From positions 337-48,053 of the forward strand of contig JADGJA010000077.1 in the NCBI GenBank assembly GCA_027596035.1: a stretch of DNA of 47,717 bases, in the 5' to 3' direction. The first letter of the stretch is position 1; every line of letters begins with the position of its first letter. Shown piece by piece: positions 35,634 to 47,389 of this stretch. The notes below the pieces were generated by a model. That model had not been told where the DNA came from, did no database searches, and was given only the letters and a program-made list of their open reading frames with translations. The position numbers and the translations under genes were made by a program. Source of the DNA: Thoreauomyces humboldtii. Taxonomy: Eukaryota > Chytridiomycota > Chytridiomycetes > Spizellomycetales > Powellomycetaceae.

Positions 35634-36851
35634 GACAGGCAAGTATCTATCGATGGTGTGATGCGTGAGGTGGTTGTGCGGTGGATGTAAAAATGTCGGT
35701 ATGTAAAGTCTCGAAAGTATGTAAGAAGGATGTGATGATATGTGATATGCAAAAAAGAGAGAGTATAGAGACGTATACAAGGGAACCGAGAGTCCGAGTG
35801 ATGCGAGATGGGCTTTTGAACGATATACAGTAATCAAGAAAACCGTTGGATGATACGCCGGGGAAAAAAGAAAGAAGATGCCTTCACGACGACGATGCTA
35901 TCCGGATGAACTGGGTGACCGGTGAGGGCTTGACTTCATATGGTTCTACAGGGTGATAACGATACGGGAGAGTCGTTGGGGAACGAACCCACAGGTCGGA
36001 TTGCTCACACACACACCGTTCATCCGTTGTTTCAAGGACCCCCCGCGAACACCTGGCTTTGCAGCGAGTCGAGGCGGTGGTCCCCCCAACAACGACACCA
36101 CCATGGATGGTCTGCTGCCGATGGATGTGTTCGACTGGATAGCTGGCTTGGTGTTTGCAGAGGCTCAGAGAAAGGTGTGGGGGGGCGAGTGGCCAACGCG
36201 CGCGCGAGGGACGCGTTCCCCTTTCCTGTGACCACTCACAAACAAACACCACCACCCATCGATTCGAACGCTTGTTATTCCTCGCCACCCTCCGTTCCGC
36301 GTCGCACACAGAGTGAGGTGTGGCACACTGCCGTTCCAGTGGGTGTAACCGTGTGTTCCCAACATGGACACCCAAGGATAACCGGAAGAAAAAAGTAAAT
36401 CAGAAAAAAAAACACACGAAAGAAAAAAAAACGCACAGAGTCAAAATAGGCCTAGGGCTAAAGATGACCTAGAATAGGGTTAGGGTTTGTGAACATGGGG
36501 GAGTGTCACCACCTGCGGCAATTCCCACAAACACATCGCGTATTGTACTCTGTACGTACATCCTGCAACCTACGAGTAAATCTAGACACGATCAACGACC
36601 GTGATAAAGACGGCAGAGAAAAGGTTCTGCATCACAGCGCATCTGCTTAAAAACTTGGTATGTGGAACAGAAATCTGATATAACGGTCACTGCCTGCTAA
36701 ACCTGGAATGAATTTCAGCAGGCAGGCTGCTCAAAAGTTGCGCGAACACGAACTTCTGCGCGTCTCCTAACGAAGCGAGATATTGGGCTCTTCCAAAGAA
36801 CGTTAAGATCAGGAAAAACCGCAAAGCGTCGGGTGCGTCCTTCAGGGCAAG
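35634..36851. promoter_or_regulatory. Divergent promoter region between FAS and VPS53
   Basis: 1.2 kb separates the two divergent start codons. It holds poly-A-rich tracts at about 36388-36430 and a telomere-like TTAGGG motif at 36476. Open frames at about 35884-36398 on both strands lack recognisable motifs and I do not accept them as genes. This is the longest promoter region in the window, as might suit a tightly regulated lipid gene (inference). Confidence 0.6.
36476..36487 (+). promoter_or_regulatory. Two telomere-type repeats (AGGGTT x2)
   Basis: AGGGTTAGGGTT is two units of the common fungal telomere repeat. Its complement contains AACCCTAA, which matches the ARCCCTAA consensus of Tbf1-type general regulatory factors in other fungi. 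It lies about 375 bp upstream of VPS53 and 840 bp upstream of FAS. Binding here is inference. Confidence 0.45.
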
Positions 36852-39690
36852 ATGGTCCCACCGGCGGCTGCCGATGCGGTCGACCGCTTCGAGCAGGAGG
36901 TCAAGCACGAAACCATCAGTCTCAGCCCCGATCTCGACCATGCAATGTCCAACATCCTCGAGGCCAAGGATCATCTCGACTCCTGCAGCTTTGATCCCGT
37001 CGAATACATCAACTTGATGTTTCCTGCAGGTATCGGATTTTCGCTTTCGCGCACCCTTCGCTTTCTTCCATTAAGATCGTGTGATTCTTCTCTGGTAGAG
37101 GCTGATCTGGACACTGCGGATCCCGTCTTGACGAAACTGCGCAAACGGATCAACGCAATGGACAGAGAGATGCGCGAGCTCGTGCGCTCCCAGACGGAGG
37201 CTGGGGATCGCGGACACGCCGAGGTGGAGGAGACACGCGCGGCTATAAAAGAACTCTTCAACAGCATCAAGCAGATAAAGGAGCAAGCCGCCGCATCTGA
37301 AAGGATGGTACAAGAGATCACGCGCGACATCAAATCTCTGGACCATGCGAAGCGTAACTTGACGTCTTCCGTCACCGTGTTCCGTCGTCTGCAGATGCTC
37401 GTGTCGGCTGTTGAGCAGCTACGCGCTGTCACGGCCAAAAAGCAGTACATGGAGGCCGCGCAGCTGGTGCAGGTCATCAATCAACTTCTGGCCCACTTCA
37501 AGAGTTACCGTGGGGTAGCCCAGATAGCGGCGCTCCTCGACAGCGTCAGTCTACTGCAGCAGGACATACGAAAACAGATCTTTCGGGACTTTGAGGGGGC
37601 ATTTGTGGGCGGAGCTTTGCGCACCCAGATTGCGCTTCTCAGCGATGCGTGCTTGGTCATCAATGTGTTGGAGGGCGACGCACGGAAAGGCCTAGTGGAC
37701 TGGTACTGTGATATCCATCTCAAGGACTACCGTAACATATTTCGTATGAACCCGGAGGTGCGCCCGAAGTACGACTGCCTGACCGGGATTGGGAAGATTC
37801 GCAGAAGCCATGAGCTTACGCGAGCCATCTTGCATTTTTCCAGGTGGCTGGTCTGAGTGACGTATCCCGAAGATATGCTTGGCTAAAACGCCTGCTGAAG
37901 ACATATGACGAAGAGCACGCCGTAATATTCCCTCCCGAATGGAAAGTCGCGGAGCATATGTGTGATGCCTTCTGCCAAGATACGCGACGGGACCTTTCGG
38001 ATGCGTTAGCGAAAGCGGATCATGCCATGGACGTCAAGCTCATGCTGCAGACATTGCAGACGACCATGGACTTCGAGGGAAAGCTCAACAAGCGCTTCGG
38101 TGCGCGGAATTTGGAGGTCGAGGGCATTGCGCCTTCCGGGGATGATGCGCAGCCTCCAAAAACCTCCAAGTTCTACAAGCTCATCTCCTCCGTGTTCGAC
38201 CCGTACCTAAGACACTATATCGAATTAGAAGACAAGTCCCTTGGCACGATCATGGAGCAGTATCGACAACGGCCTGTTCTACAGGAGGAGGAAGCCGTCT
38301 TGTCTTCCAGCACTGATATATTCTACCTATATCGGCAAACATTGGTGCAGTGCGCGAAATTCTCGACCAAGAAACCGTTCTTGGATCTGGTTCGCCTGTT
38401 CGCCAAATGGCTCAAACAGTACGCGGATCTCCTTATGACAAAACTTCCGAAGGACGACAAAAAATACCTCACCGAGGACGACTTCCGCACCATCTGTCTG
38501 ATCGTCAACACCGGTGACTACTGCACCACGACGATTACGCAGCTGGAGGAGAAGCTCGCCGAAAAGATCGACGAGGAGTTCCGTCCTTTGGTTAACTACA
38601 ATCGTGAGCGAGAGGCCTTCATGGACGTTTCGACCGCGGGCATCAAGCAGCTGGTCCACGCCGTAGAGACATCTTTGGAACCAGCATTGAACGCCATGGT
38701 CAAACGTCCCTGGGCCACTCTCGAGAGCGTTGGGGATCAAAGCGAACACGTTTCTCTGGTCGCCCAGACGCTGATGGCGAACGTTGCGATCGTGAGGCGC
38801 ACGTTCGCTAGTAACGTCAAGTATTGGCGAACCTTCTGCGACAAGTTCGCAGAGTAAGTGCCGTTACGTGTCCATCGCTCCGTCACTGCGTCATCGCTTA
38901 CGGTACCTACTGTTTATGTTAGATCCTTTTTGACGCGTTACTATAACAACATCACTCGCTGCAAACCTATATCGGAAGTCGGCGCGGAGCAGGTATATCA
39001 TTCAAGGAATCCGAACGCTCAAGGTGGAAAGCACTGATTTGTTCTGATCATTTCGGTAGATGCTTCTTGACACGCAAGCCCTTAAAACGATACTCGTGCA
39101 GCTCTCGAATATCAATTCGGAAGGACCCGCGCACCCACCCGCCATGTAAGCTCATGGAATATCTGACTTTCCCTTCTCCCTTGTTTTAATCATCTTTCGA
39201 ATGGTAGCTACCTTAAGATCGTGTCCAAAGCAATCACAAGAATCGAACAGCTGCTCAAAGTCGTTCTCCGGCCGTACCAGCCGGTCGAGGGCATTGTTGA
39301 GACCTACCTCATGCTATTCGGCGATCCTGGAATCGGCAGCTTTCAAAAGGTCTTGGAACTCAAGGTAAGCACCATGAAGGCCCCGCGGGCACGCCTCCGT
39401 TCATATCTAAGCTACTCTTTTCTTCCTGCGTATAGGGTCTCAAGCGAGCCGAACAGCAAATGGTGCTGGAAGCCTTCCAGCGTCGGGTGGCCGCCGAAGG
39501 GGCACTCGGTGTGCACGGGGTTAGCGGAGGCGTCAGCGGCGCGGGAGCCTACGGGATCGGATCAGGGACAGGGACGGGACCTACTTCGTTCAAGGACGCC
39601 ATGTCTGCACTCAACCAGTCCACGACCGCCACCGGTGGGAAAATTGAAAGCGGGTTCCGAAAGTTTGTTGCGGGAATCAAGAGGAGCTGA
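36852..39690 (+). CDS. VPS53: GARP complex subunit Vps53
   Basis: Seven exons, 36852-37029, 37099-37757, 37844-38853, 38923-38992, 39060-39145, 39208-39364 and 39436-39690, give 804 residues. Vps53 is a subunit of the GARP tether that captures endosome-derived vesicles at the trans-Golgi network. The N-terminus has the family pattern FDPVEYINLMFP, then DPVLTKLRKRI, followed by a long coiled coil to about residue 200 and YRGVAQIAALLDSV. The middle has VSRRYAWLKRLLKTYDEE. The C-terminal half includes RYYNNITRCKPISEVGAEQ and VLRPYQPVEGIVETYLMLFGD. A Gly/Ser-rich tail ends FVAGIKRS. The first intron is 69 nt, stop-free and in frame; I treat it as an intron because the family continues directly from LMFP to the acidic EADLDTADP. 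Confidence 0.92.
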
Positions 39691-40386
39691 GCAAGCCCGA
39701 TGTTTGCTTTCTGGTTCAAACTGCATTTCTTAGTTCCGTGAGGCTCATCAGACTCTGTTCACCTGGCGCAACTACTTGTATCCGCTCATATACCATGTGA
39801 TGATCGCAAAATCGTTTCACTTGCTCTTGATCCGGTGGAGACAGAGAAATCCAAAAGAAGAGGGGGAAACTGAACTTTAAAGAGTGGTAAAAACACCGGC
39901 TGTCGGCGGATGATGAGAGATGCAGACACAAAGCTCATACGGGTAGCACCCGTTGTGACGACTGCATGAAGGTTTCAAGGTCACGGAGCGGCCAAGTCTT
40001 GCCCCGTTCCTGCTGGCAAATGACGAGTGGGGCCCTCACGCATCACTGACAATGCCGATAACAGTATTTGACGGAACCCTATACCGTAAACCATTTCGTA
40101 TTGCCAACGGCAACGAGGGTCTGAGGGTATATTCGTGCTGGTACTATTTTCGGACCCTCGGTCGATGGTTACGCCACAGCTCGACCAAGAATTGGGTCAG
40201 CCAAACGTCGGATAACCTTTCGCCAAACAAGACAGAAGTAGTTGGAAGCATATGTCCTCCTGTTCTCTGCTACTTGCGTTCCTTTTACACGAACATATAG
40301 TCGGCGGAATCAGGGCACATACAGTTTTCGACACCGGTCGCCGGCAGCATCACCAAACCACCGCGGAAACCCCAACATCCCACTAA
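39691..40386. other. Intergenic region between VPS53 and the exchange factor gene
   Basis: About 700 bp. Several short open frames cross it on the plus strand without recognisable motifs. It must contain the VPS53 3' end and the promoter of the next gene; no TATA box was seen. Confidence 0.55.
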
Positions 40387-43300
40387 ATGGCCGCGCAGGT
40401 TCATACGCAGGGGATCCCAACGTCCCGCAGCTCGGACGATTTTCGATCGATCACAAAGGATGCGGATGGTTTGCTGCAGCCATCCTTCGGGACGTTACCT
40501 AGGAGCGGATCAGGATTGCCCACTCAAATCGGACAGTCCGTCAGCGGGACAGGTCGTGACAGCGCCACAGTACGGGCTCTAAGGCCATTGGTGCTGACTT
40601 GGTGGGTCATGCACGAAGGTTGAGCCTCCCTTGGAGGCCCAGCCCACAAGAGAATCGCTGTTAACAACAGCCCTTCATCCGTTGATTAGGATAGCGAAAG
40701 CACTCCAAGGCGAGGACAAGGGGGCCGGAGCTCAGAACACACCACCGTCAGATGAGGACGCCGAATGGAACGAGCTGCGATATGGATCCCGACTCAGCTC
40801 CCTTATAAACATTCTGTCGCCAAAGATCGTCCGTCATATCAGTGCCGATCGCACGCCTGTCGCCGCTTTGGAAAATCTGGGATCATTCGCAGCAGGTCAA
40901 TCATCTCGCCCAACGTATCGCAAATAGCGCCTCATGAATACTGACATGACGTCCTTACAGCCATAACAGCGTATGGACTTGACCCACGCTATGCGTTCCG
41001 ACCATTGGAATTCTTGAATGCCAGTGTCGTCGGGGACGAGACAATGACCCGGACTTTAGCTGCTCTTGCCGTGTTCGCTTCGCAGAAGGGTCACGCTGTC
41101 GAAGGAGTTCAGATCGAGCGTCTCACAAGCATCTTAGAGGGACGAGAGGACCAGCAAACGGTGGGGGCGGCAGTTGAGGAAGGATCTATAACTGCATCGA
41201 ACCGGGATGATGCACTTGCGGCATTGTTGGAAAAGCTCGATGCAGTCGAAACCACGCATCAGCAGGCGTTCCGTCAAGCCGAGCTCGTGCAGTCCAGATT
41301 GGTAATGACCAAAAGAGAGAGGGCATTTATGGATGAAGCAACTTTGGCTCATGATGACTGTCCATGTCTCTCAGCGATATACCCTCCGCGGCATAAGCGA
41401 CCCTTCGTTCCGGATATCTAATGTGCCCACCTTCGAATTCCAAGCCATGCTCTCAGAAGCCGATAGTCTCACCGATCAGTACCTGTCCTCCGTCACCCAG
41501 CTCCAACGCTCCACCGATCGTCTGCAAACCGCCCAGGAAGCCCTCCTCGCTCGATCCGGCACCCCCGTCTTGGCACAAAGACTGTCGTCCACTGAACATC
41601 TAGCGGAAACGGCATTGGAACCCTCAGGCGACAGCGGCGTCTTCTCTTTGCGAGCACATCATCTTCTGGAAAGGAGGAGATCACAGAGTACGGCTTCCCT
41701 GTCCATGACGAACGAGGGATCTCCAGCGGCGGCTCTGAGGGGATCGCCGAGTCGGATGTCGGTGGCTTTGGATCTTGCGAGCGGTGGTGGTGCTGGTGGT
41801 GCTGGTGGTGCTGGTGGTGCTGGTGGTGCTGCGGGAGGAACGAATCAGGGTGTCGCGATGGCCCCGCAACCGCCAAAACCCATGTTCTCAAAACTACCGC
41901 CCGAGGTATCGTCGGCGAATCTCGCAAAACCGGAGCTGATGAGGTTGTCAGCTGTGTACGAGTTCCTGGAGACCGAGGCGGACTATGTCCGGGACTTGGA
42001 GATCATGATCAATGTGAGGCATTGCGCGGGTTCGCAAGACCAAAGGATCAACGCAGAAGATGGAACTGATGTACTGCGAAATTCCGATTTTTAGTACCAC
42101 AAACCGCTCCTCCAGGAAACGCTGACGGAAGAAGAGGTCCAGACTCTCTTTTCAAATACGGACGCTTTGGTGCCGGTTAACCAGGTGAGCATAGAGGACA
42201 CGCGGCTTGTTTCGGAAAGCCTTGCGCTAATCCATCCTTTAGCATCTGCTCGATCGACTAAAAGAGAAACGAGATGCCGATCCATTCATACCGGAAGTTG
42301 GTAAGCCCACTGAAAATTGGAAAAATAATAGATGTCCTTTGTGCGCGCGAGACACTGATGGCCAGTGATTTCGTAGGTGATGCCATCGTCGATGTTTCCG
42401 AGGTATGCAGGGTCGGTGGAACGCTTTTCGGCTCAAATTACTGAGACCTTCGCCTGTTACCAGTCTTTGAAGGTGTACACGACATATTGTGGAAACTACC
42501 CCGAGGCCATGAAGCTTGTGCATAGGTTACAGGCAAATCCTGACATGAAAGAGCTGTTGCAGGTAACACCTACCCACGCAACACTGAAACATTCACGAAC
42601 TGTATCGCTGCCAGTAGCTAATCTCTTACATGTATCGATTTTACCAGAAAATGATGAACAGTACAGAAGGACGAGGACTAAGTCTCGAGTCTTTTCTGAT
42701 CAAGCCCGTGCAGCGAATATGCAAGTGAGTTTTGTTTCTCACGGGACCTTAAGTCTTCGCCTACCGTTGAGCCAGGCGTTCTGGCACTTTCAGAATCTCA
42801 CCTATGACGCATCGCTGTTCTTAGATACCCACTGCTTATTCGCGAGCTCCAAAAGCACACAGACAAGCTCAGTAAGGACACTATATCGCTCAACCTTGCG
42901 ATGACAAAGATAGAAAGTGTGGTAGCACACGTCAACGAGTACACGAGACAGTTGGGAGAGCGGGACAGACTTGTGGGATTGCAGGCAAAGATCGACACGC
43001 CTACGGTAGGTGACGAGGGTCCCTTGAGCGGGTCTTGCAAATGAATTTATAAGGTCTGCTGATCTATTCGACTACATAGCCACTGAACCTGCAAGAAAAG
43101 AAGCACGTTCGTGATGGCCTTCTCGCCCGAGTCTTCAATGGAAAATCCCGGGAACGTTACGTGTTGCTCTTCGCCGACGTGCTACTCATCTGCACTCCGT
43201 TGAAAGGAGGGAGATACCTTCTGGAATCGGTTTACGATGTGGCGGATCTCTCGGTTCTTCCCGAAGGGAAAGGAGGTAAGCCTTTGAGGAGACTCAGTAG

Positions 43301-44681
43301 TATAAACTTCTTGGGTCAATGCTTATCTCATTGCCTGAGTAGAACCTGTGTCGAAAGGCCTCAAACACGCCTTCCAGATCGGGAGCAACACTCTCAACTC
43401 CACCAGCTCCTCCTCCCCATCCTCGGATGCCTCCGCGGGATCCATGACAGGGATCAACGTCCTCGGTCCTTCATCCCGTTCCCAACCTCAGTACCTCGTG
43501 TTCTCATCCCTCTCCGAGCAGGACCGAGCCAAATGGATCGAAGCGTTCCACTCTGCAATACGTACGGCCGCCGACGAAGGGAAGCGGTCTGAACACGTCA
43601 ACAAGAGGATGTCGAGCGGAGCGTTCCTAGTGCAACAGTTCCACGCTGCTCAGGATCACGGGGAGGGTGGGGATCGCGTCGGCATGAGACCTACCAGCTG
43701 GGCGATGACAATGGGTGGAAAGAGACCTGTCAGTAGGCAGAGTAGTAATTTGGGTGTCGGGGGAACATTGAGGGGGACCATCAAAGGATGGGTATGTTTG
43801 CCAGGCATTCCCATCCCTCCGTTCTTCGATGTCTCCAATGAGTGCTTGTGTCACTGATTTGACTTCTCATTATAGGGAACTCTGCGACGCAAGGAGTTGG
43901 ACTTTGCACATGTGAGGAACCCACCGACCTGTCCAATATTTGCGATAGTGCTAACATTTGCTTTTGATGCAGGAGAACGCCTCAAGCGGAAACACGAGCT
44001 TCTCGGAGCTGGTAAGCGTAGAAGTGTTGATGCGGGTCAAGGTGCTCAATCCTTGAGGAAGCTGACGGATGTATTTCTAACGCAGGAATCGGAACCTGAA
44101 GCAGAACCAGACATGGTCGACGTCAGCGGACAGATCTGGAAGAAAGCCATATCAGCCATGGGGACACCATACTTCTAGTAACGTTCCTTTTCTTTTTTTG
44201 TTTGCGAGCAGGAAGGTGTTGTCTAACCAAATTACGATCTTCTTGTAGCTGCGCCGAGACCAAGGAGACCATCTGGCGACTTCCCGACGCGTACACGGTG
44301 CTAGATCCGGAGACGGGAAAGGCGCTCCCGGATCAAGACGGCAACGACGAGTACGAGGAAGGAGAAGGAGGGGGTACGTCGGACGAAGACGAACTGGGAG
44401 CCTCTCCGTCGTCCGGAGTAGAACCTGTGGAAGGATTGGCCGATTGGCGGAAGGTTGACCGAGGTGACGGCAACGTCTACTACTTCAACGTTCATACGAA
44501 CGAGACGAGCTGGACGTTGCCTGCCGACCGATCGAATGTCGGGTTGGTTTTGGATCAAGGACCGACAGCAGCGGTTCTTCCCACCGCGCAAGCTCCCGTG
44601 TCGGCTGTCGGTCAGAACATCCCGGACCCGGAGCCTGAAGGGGATCCAGAGCCGCCAACAACTGCGACAGATGGGACTTGA
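40387..44681 (+). CDS. Rho-type guanine nucleotide exchange factor, DH-PH with two C-terminal WW domains
   Basis: Multi-exon gene; the stop TAA directly before the ATG at 40387 supports the start. Exons I can place with fair support are 40387-40590, 40637-40895, 40961-41301, 41375-42013, 42095-42184 and 42243-42300, with further exons to 44681. DH domain: SAVYEFLETEADYVRDLEIM, PEVGDAIVDVSE, LKVYTTYC and the signature FLIKPVQRICKYPLLIREL. PH domain: GLLARVFNGKSRERYVLLFADVLLIC, then QYLVFSSLSEQDRAKWIEAF. Two WW domains follow: GTPYFYCAETKETIWRLP (joined across an intron near 44179-44248) and WRKVDRGDGNVYYFNVHTNETSWTLP. The DH domain catalyses GDP/GTP exchange on Rho-family GTPases at membranes; WW domains bind Pro-rich partners. 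The N-terminal half has no known domain. Confidence 0.87.
41782..41832 (+). repeat. Gly-Gly-Ala tandem repeat in the exchange factor gene
   Basis: About five copies of the 9-nt unit GGTGGTGCT encode a Gly/Ala-rich linker between the N-terminal region and the DH domain. Confidence 0.9.
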
Positions 44682-45114
44682 GGAGCCTGATGAGGAGGAT
44701 CGGCCGCATCTCGTCAGTTCTCTTTCCCACGGGATGAACCTCTCTCTTCCTCTTTTTTGAGTGCGGCATGGCTTTTGTCAGGCCGGGCTAACGTACCGAC
44801 CAATCTGATTTTTCAACAAGTTTGGACGTCATCTCCGAAAAGCTACCTGATCATACATGTACCTGCTGTGTTGCATTGCCTCAAACGTGCTTGAGAAGCT
44901 CATAAATACTGTAGATCGACGACCTATCTGTATGTGTGTAACTTTGTGTAACTGTTCTGCCGAAGCAACGACATGAGATGCTACCATCCCGCTACACCGT
45001 GCGCTCTTCAGAATGTTTCTATGCGGTGGGCTCAACCCATCGGCGGTCGGCAGGTACTGTACAGCACTGAGTGAGTTTTCTGCGAAGCCGGGAACCCTTC
45101 CACCGTACTGTGTA

Positions 45115-45128
45115 CTGTACATGTACAG
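45115..45128. repeat. Perfect 14-bp palindrome CTGTACATGTACAG
   Basis: Self-complementary over 14 bases, with further TACTGTAC-like copies at about 45056 and 45105. It could be a dimeric regulator site or part of a repeat end. Confidence 0.75.
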
Positions 45129-45327
45129 TTGGAGGGCATGAGTCCTTATTGGGCCGTGTGAGAGCCCTACTGTATTCGAGAGGGTTCTCCACTTCTGTCC
45201 CGCCACTGTAAGTGGAGTGCTTCGACGAAGCAAGAAAGACGGGCTCTGTGGCACAGTCATGTGTGTTTTTGTGTGGCTCAGCGCACGGGAAAGAAAAATC
45301 GCCACCCCTCGAGTGCCCGCCCGGGAC

Positions 45328-45336
45328 TATAAAAGG
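45328..45336 (+). promoter_or_regulatory. TATA box (TATAAAAGG) with downstream hairpin
   Basis: Consensus TATAAAAGG is followed at 45338-45356 by GGGGATGC, a CCC loop and GCATCCCC, a perfect 8-bp-arm hairpin, then an A/T-rich leader-like stretch. No supported open frame starts within 600 bp until the ATG at 45993. It may drive that gene through a long leader, a non-coding RNA, or be a relic of a long terminal repeat. Confidence 0.55.
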
Positions 45337-45992
45337 AGGGGATGCCCCGCATCCCCCGCTTACCTCCTTAGAAGTTTGTTCAGTTCATTCATTAAATTGA
45401 AAAACTGTGACCACTCCTATCAATACTATTATATCATTTAAGAGCGGACTTTATGCTTGGACCGTCATCTTCCTCCACTCGGTCCATGCTTCCATGTCGC
45501 TCGTGACCAACCACCAGGAAGTCCCTCTGAAGGAAGCGCTATGGCCGAGAGGTCAGCTGCGCGCTTTCTATTAGCGGATTCTCACATCTCGAAACCTAAT
45601 TGTCCAGAGCATGCCTGAGATGCTTGAATGTTAAGGGGAGCACACGTTCGGTGTCTTTATAGGGTCGCAGGTGGTAGGCGTGATAGGTGTAGGCCACAGG
45701 CATTGTGTGACGGGGTAGCGCCGCCCCCGGGACATGTAGAGGCCAGCCATTTTGAAATTCTTTTTCGAAACACCACAGGACATGAGCAGCTACGTGGCGT
45801 GCTGCCCAGAGTAAGGAGCTGTCGAAACAGGAGTGACGCGCAGCTGTCGGAAAATGTGGCCCCCGGCCCTGCCCTGCCCTGGCCCTTGCCTTCCTTCCAA
45901 GTTCCCACACATGTACAAAAACGCAGAGCTTCTCGCCCCCCTCCTCCTTCTCTCTCCCACCGCACTCGCTCGCTTTCAATTACTCGCAAACT

Positions 45993-47389
45993 ATGAGCCG
46001 ACCTCGCGTGAAGAGGGCTCGGTACGCCGACAGCACCCTCACTCTCCAGGACGGGACCGAGCAATCCTTGACCCAGAGAGCCAAAGACTTGAACATTCGC
46101 CCTCTTTTGCGCGGTCCCGTCGTCAAGGTTGGTGTAGTCAACAAATCAGCCTGTCTTGCGGGGCGATTCGAGATTCACAGCTAGGCTAACGCTCGCCTTT
46201 GTTTGGTTTTTTTTCCGAAGCTCCGCAACGTACCGTTCGACGACGGGCGGGATGGGCGTGGAGTTTCACGTCTGGAAAGGGCGTGGCAATCTCAATGCGA
46301 CTCTCCCGGAAAGACCATTGCTGCGAAGCCGACTGGAATATTGCTTGGTGCGTCGGGTGTTTCCGTGTTGGCTTGCGCTGGAAGATGAATCTAACTTCTT
46401 ATCATCTGAACTTTAGTCAGGAAACCTTAGGCTTGAGACGGAGGATCAACAGACGCTAAACAGCCTTGACACTGAGCTGGCCAATCTTGACTGGTCCGCC
46501 GTGCAACAAGCGGGGAGCGAGCGTACCCTGGGGCGGCTTTGGCTCCCTCTGCTGGAAAAGCTCCTGCTCTGCAACGCAGCTTTCACCCTCTCTTGGTACG
46601 TTTGGTTTGCTTTTTTGCTCGATTCCTCGGACACGGTTTGAAACTTCAACTCTGTGTAGTGACCGGAAGGACATGCCTGTGCCTTTCGAGCTTGTCCCAT
46701 ACGGCAGCCGGCCCAAGCCCGACTTTCTTGTGTCGGCCCTACTGTACCACACCTTGGAAGGAGGAACGCAGCTACCTCTCGTTTCCGTCGGCAACAAAGG
46801 CGGGCCTTCGGGTACATGCATCGACGCGGCATTGCCTCAAGATACGTGCGTGGCCTACGCTGTGGCGCTGTACTGGGCCGCTATTGGGTTTCCGATACAG
46901 GAAGTTGGCGTTTTGACTGCGAGCGCGGAAGGCGGCGTCGTGACGCAGTTTTTTGTCAACTACTGGAGTGACGAGGTTGAGGAACACTCGCTGGACGAAG
47001 ACCTTTCCGCCGTCACGACCCCTGCTAGCCGTTCGGGTGAGGCTATTTCGGGGCCATCGGAAGACATTGCTGCGGAAGCCCTGGCGTGGTTCATCGACCC
47101 TTTTGACCCAAGCGATCGACAGACCCTCGTGCGATTTTGGTTCCTATTGCAAAAACAAGCCGTACAAATGCACGGGTGGTTCCTTCACATGGAGAAGCAA
47201 CGCCGTCACTTCGTGATGAAAGTCGCGGCCGAGCCGAAAGACGATGATGGAGAAGACGAAGGGCCGGAAGAGCGCGCAAGAGCGCGTACGCTCACGGAAG
47301 CCGAGATTGTCAGCGAGCTTCGTGGAAAGATATGGAGCAAGAATATGTTGTTGTCCCGGCTAACATCGGTTGCCGAGCCGGCCTTATAG
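45993..47389 (+). CDS. Unrecognised protein, possible degenerate PD-(D/E)XK nuclease-like fold
   Basis: Four exons by my model, 45993-46127, 46221-46356, 46421-46595 and 46660-47389, give 391 residues in good phase. I do not recognise the family. N-terminal part: RYADSTLTLQDGT and NVPFDDGRDGRG, then GKTIAAKPTGILLGASGN, which has a GKT but not a proper P-loop. The C-terminal part runs SRPKPDFLVSALLYH, LPLVSVGNKGG, a Gln/Tyr-containing helix and EVGVLTASAEGGVVTQFFV. That order (PDF, then xVxxxK, then a Gln-containing helix, then two strands) resembles PD-(D/E)XK nuclease folds, but the acidic residue expected before the Lys is Gly, so catalysis is doubtful. Such modules occur in Crinkler-like and transposon-linked fungal proteins (inference). 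The last 37 or so codons form the left arm of an inverted repeat. Confidence 0.6.

Larger units (their letters stand above)
44682..45992. other. 1.3 kb region without a supported gene
   Basis: No recognisable coding sequence. It holds a 14-bp palindrome at 45115, a strong TATA box at 45328, an 8-bp-arm hairpin just after it and an AATTAAA-rich tract. Short frames on both strands lack motifs. The last 100 bases before 45993 are pyrimidine-rich, as in fungal promoters. Confidence 0.6.

Noticed and set aside
35884..36398. Two overlapping frames of about 150-160 codons on opposite strands upstream of FAS
   Set aside because: No motifs, biased composition, and mutual overlap; best seen as chance frames in a promoter region.
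45540..45615. Possible tRNA gene: TGGCCGAGAGG resembles a box A
   Set aside because: No matching acceptor-stem complement and no proper box B (GGTTCGANNCC) at the right distance.
46203..46388. A true P-loop NTPase in the 45993 gene
   Set aside because: The segment has GKT, but the glycine-rich stretch comes after it rather than before, so it is not a Walker A motif.
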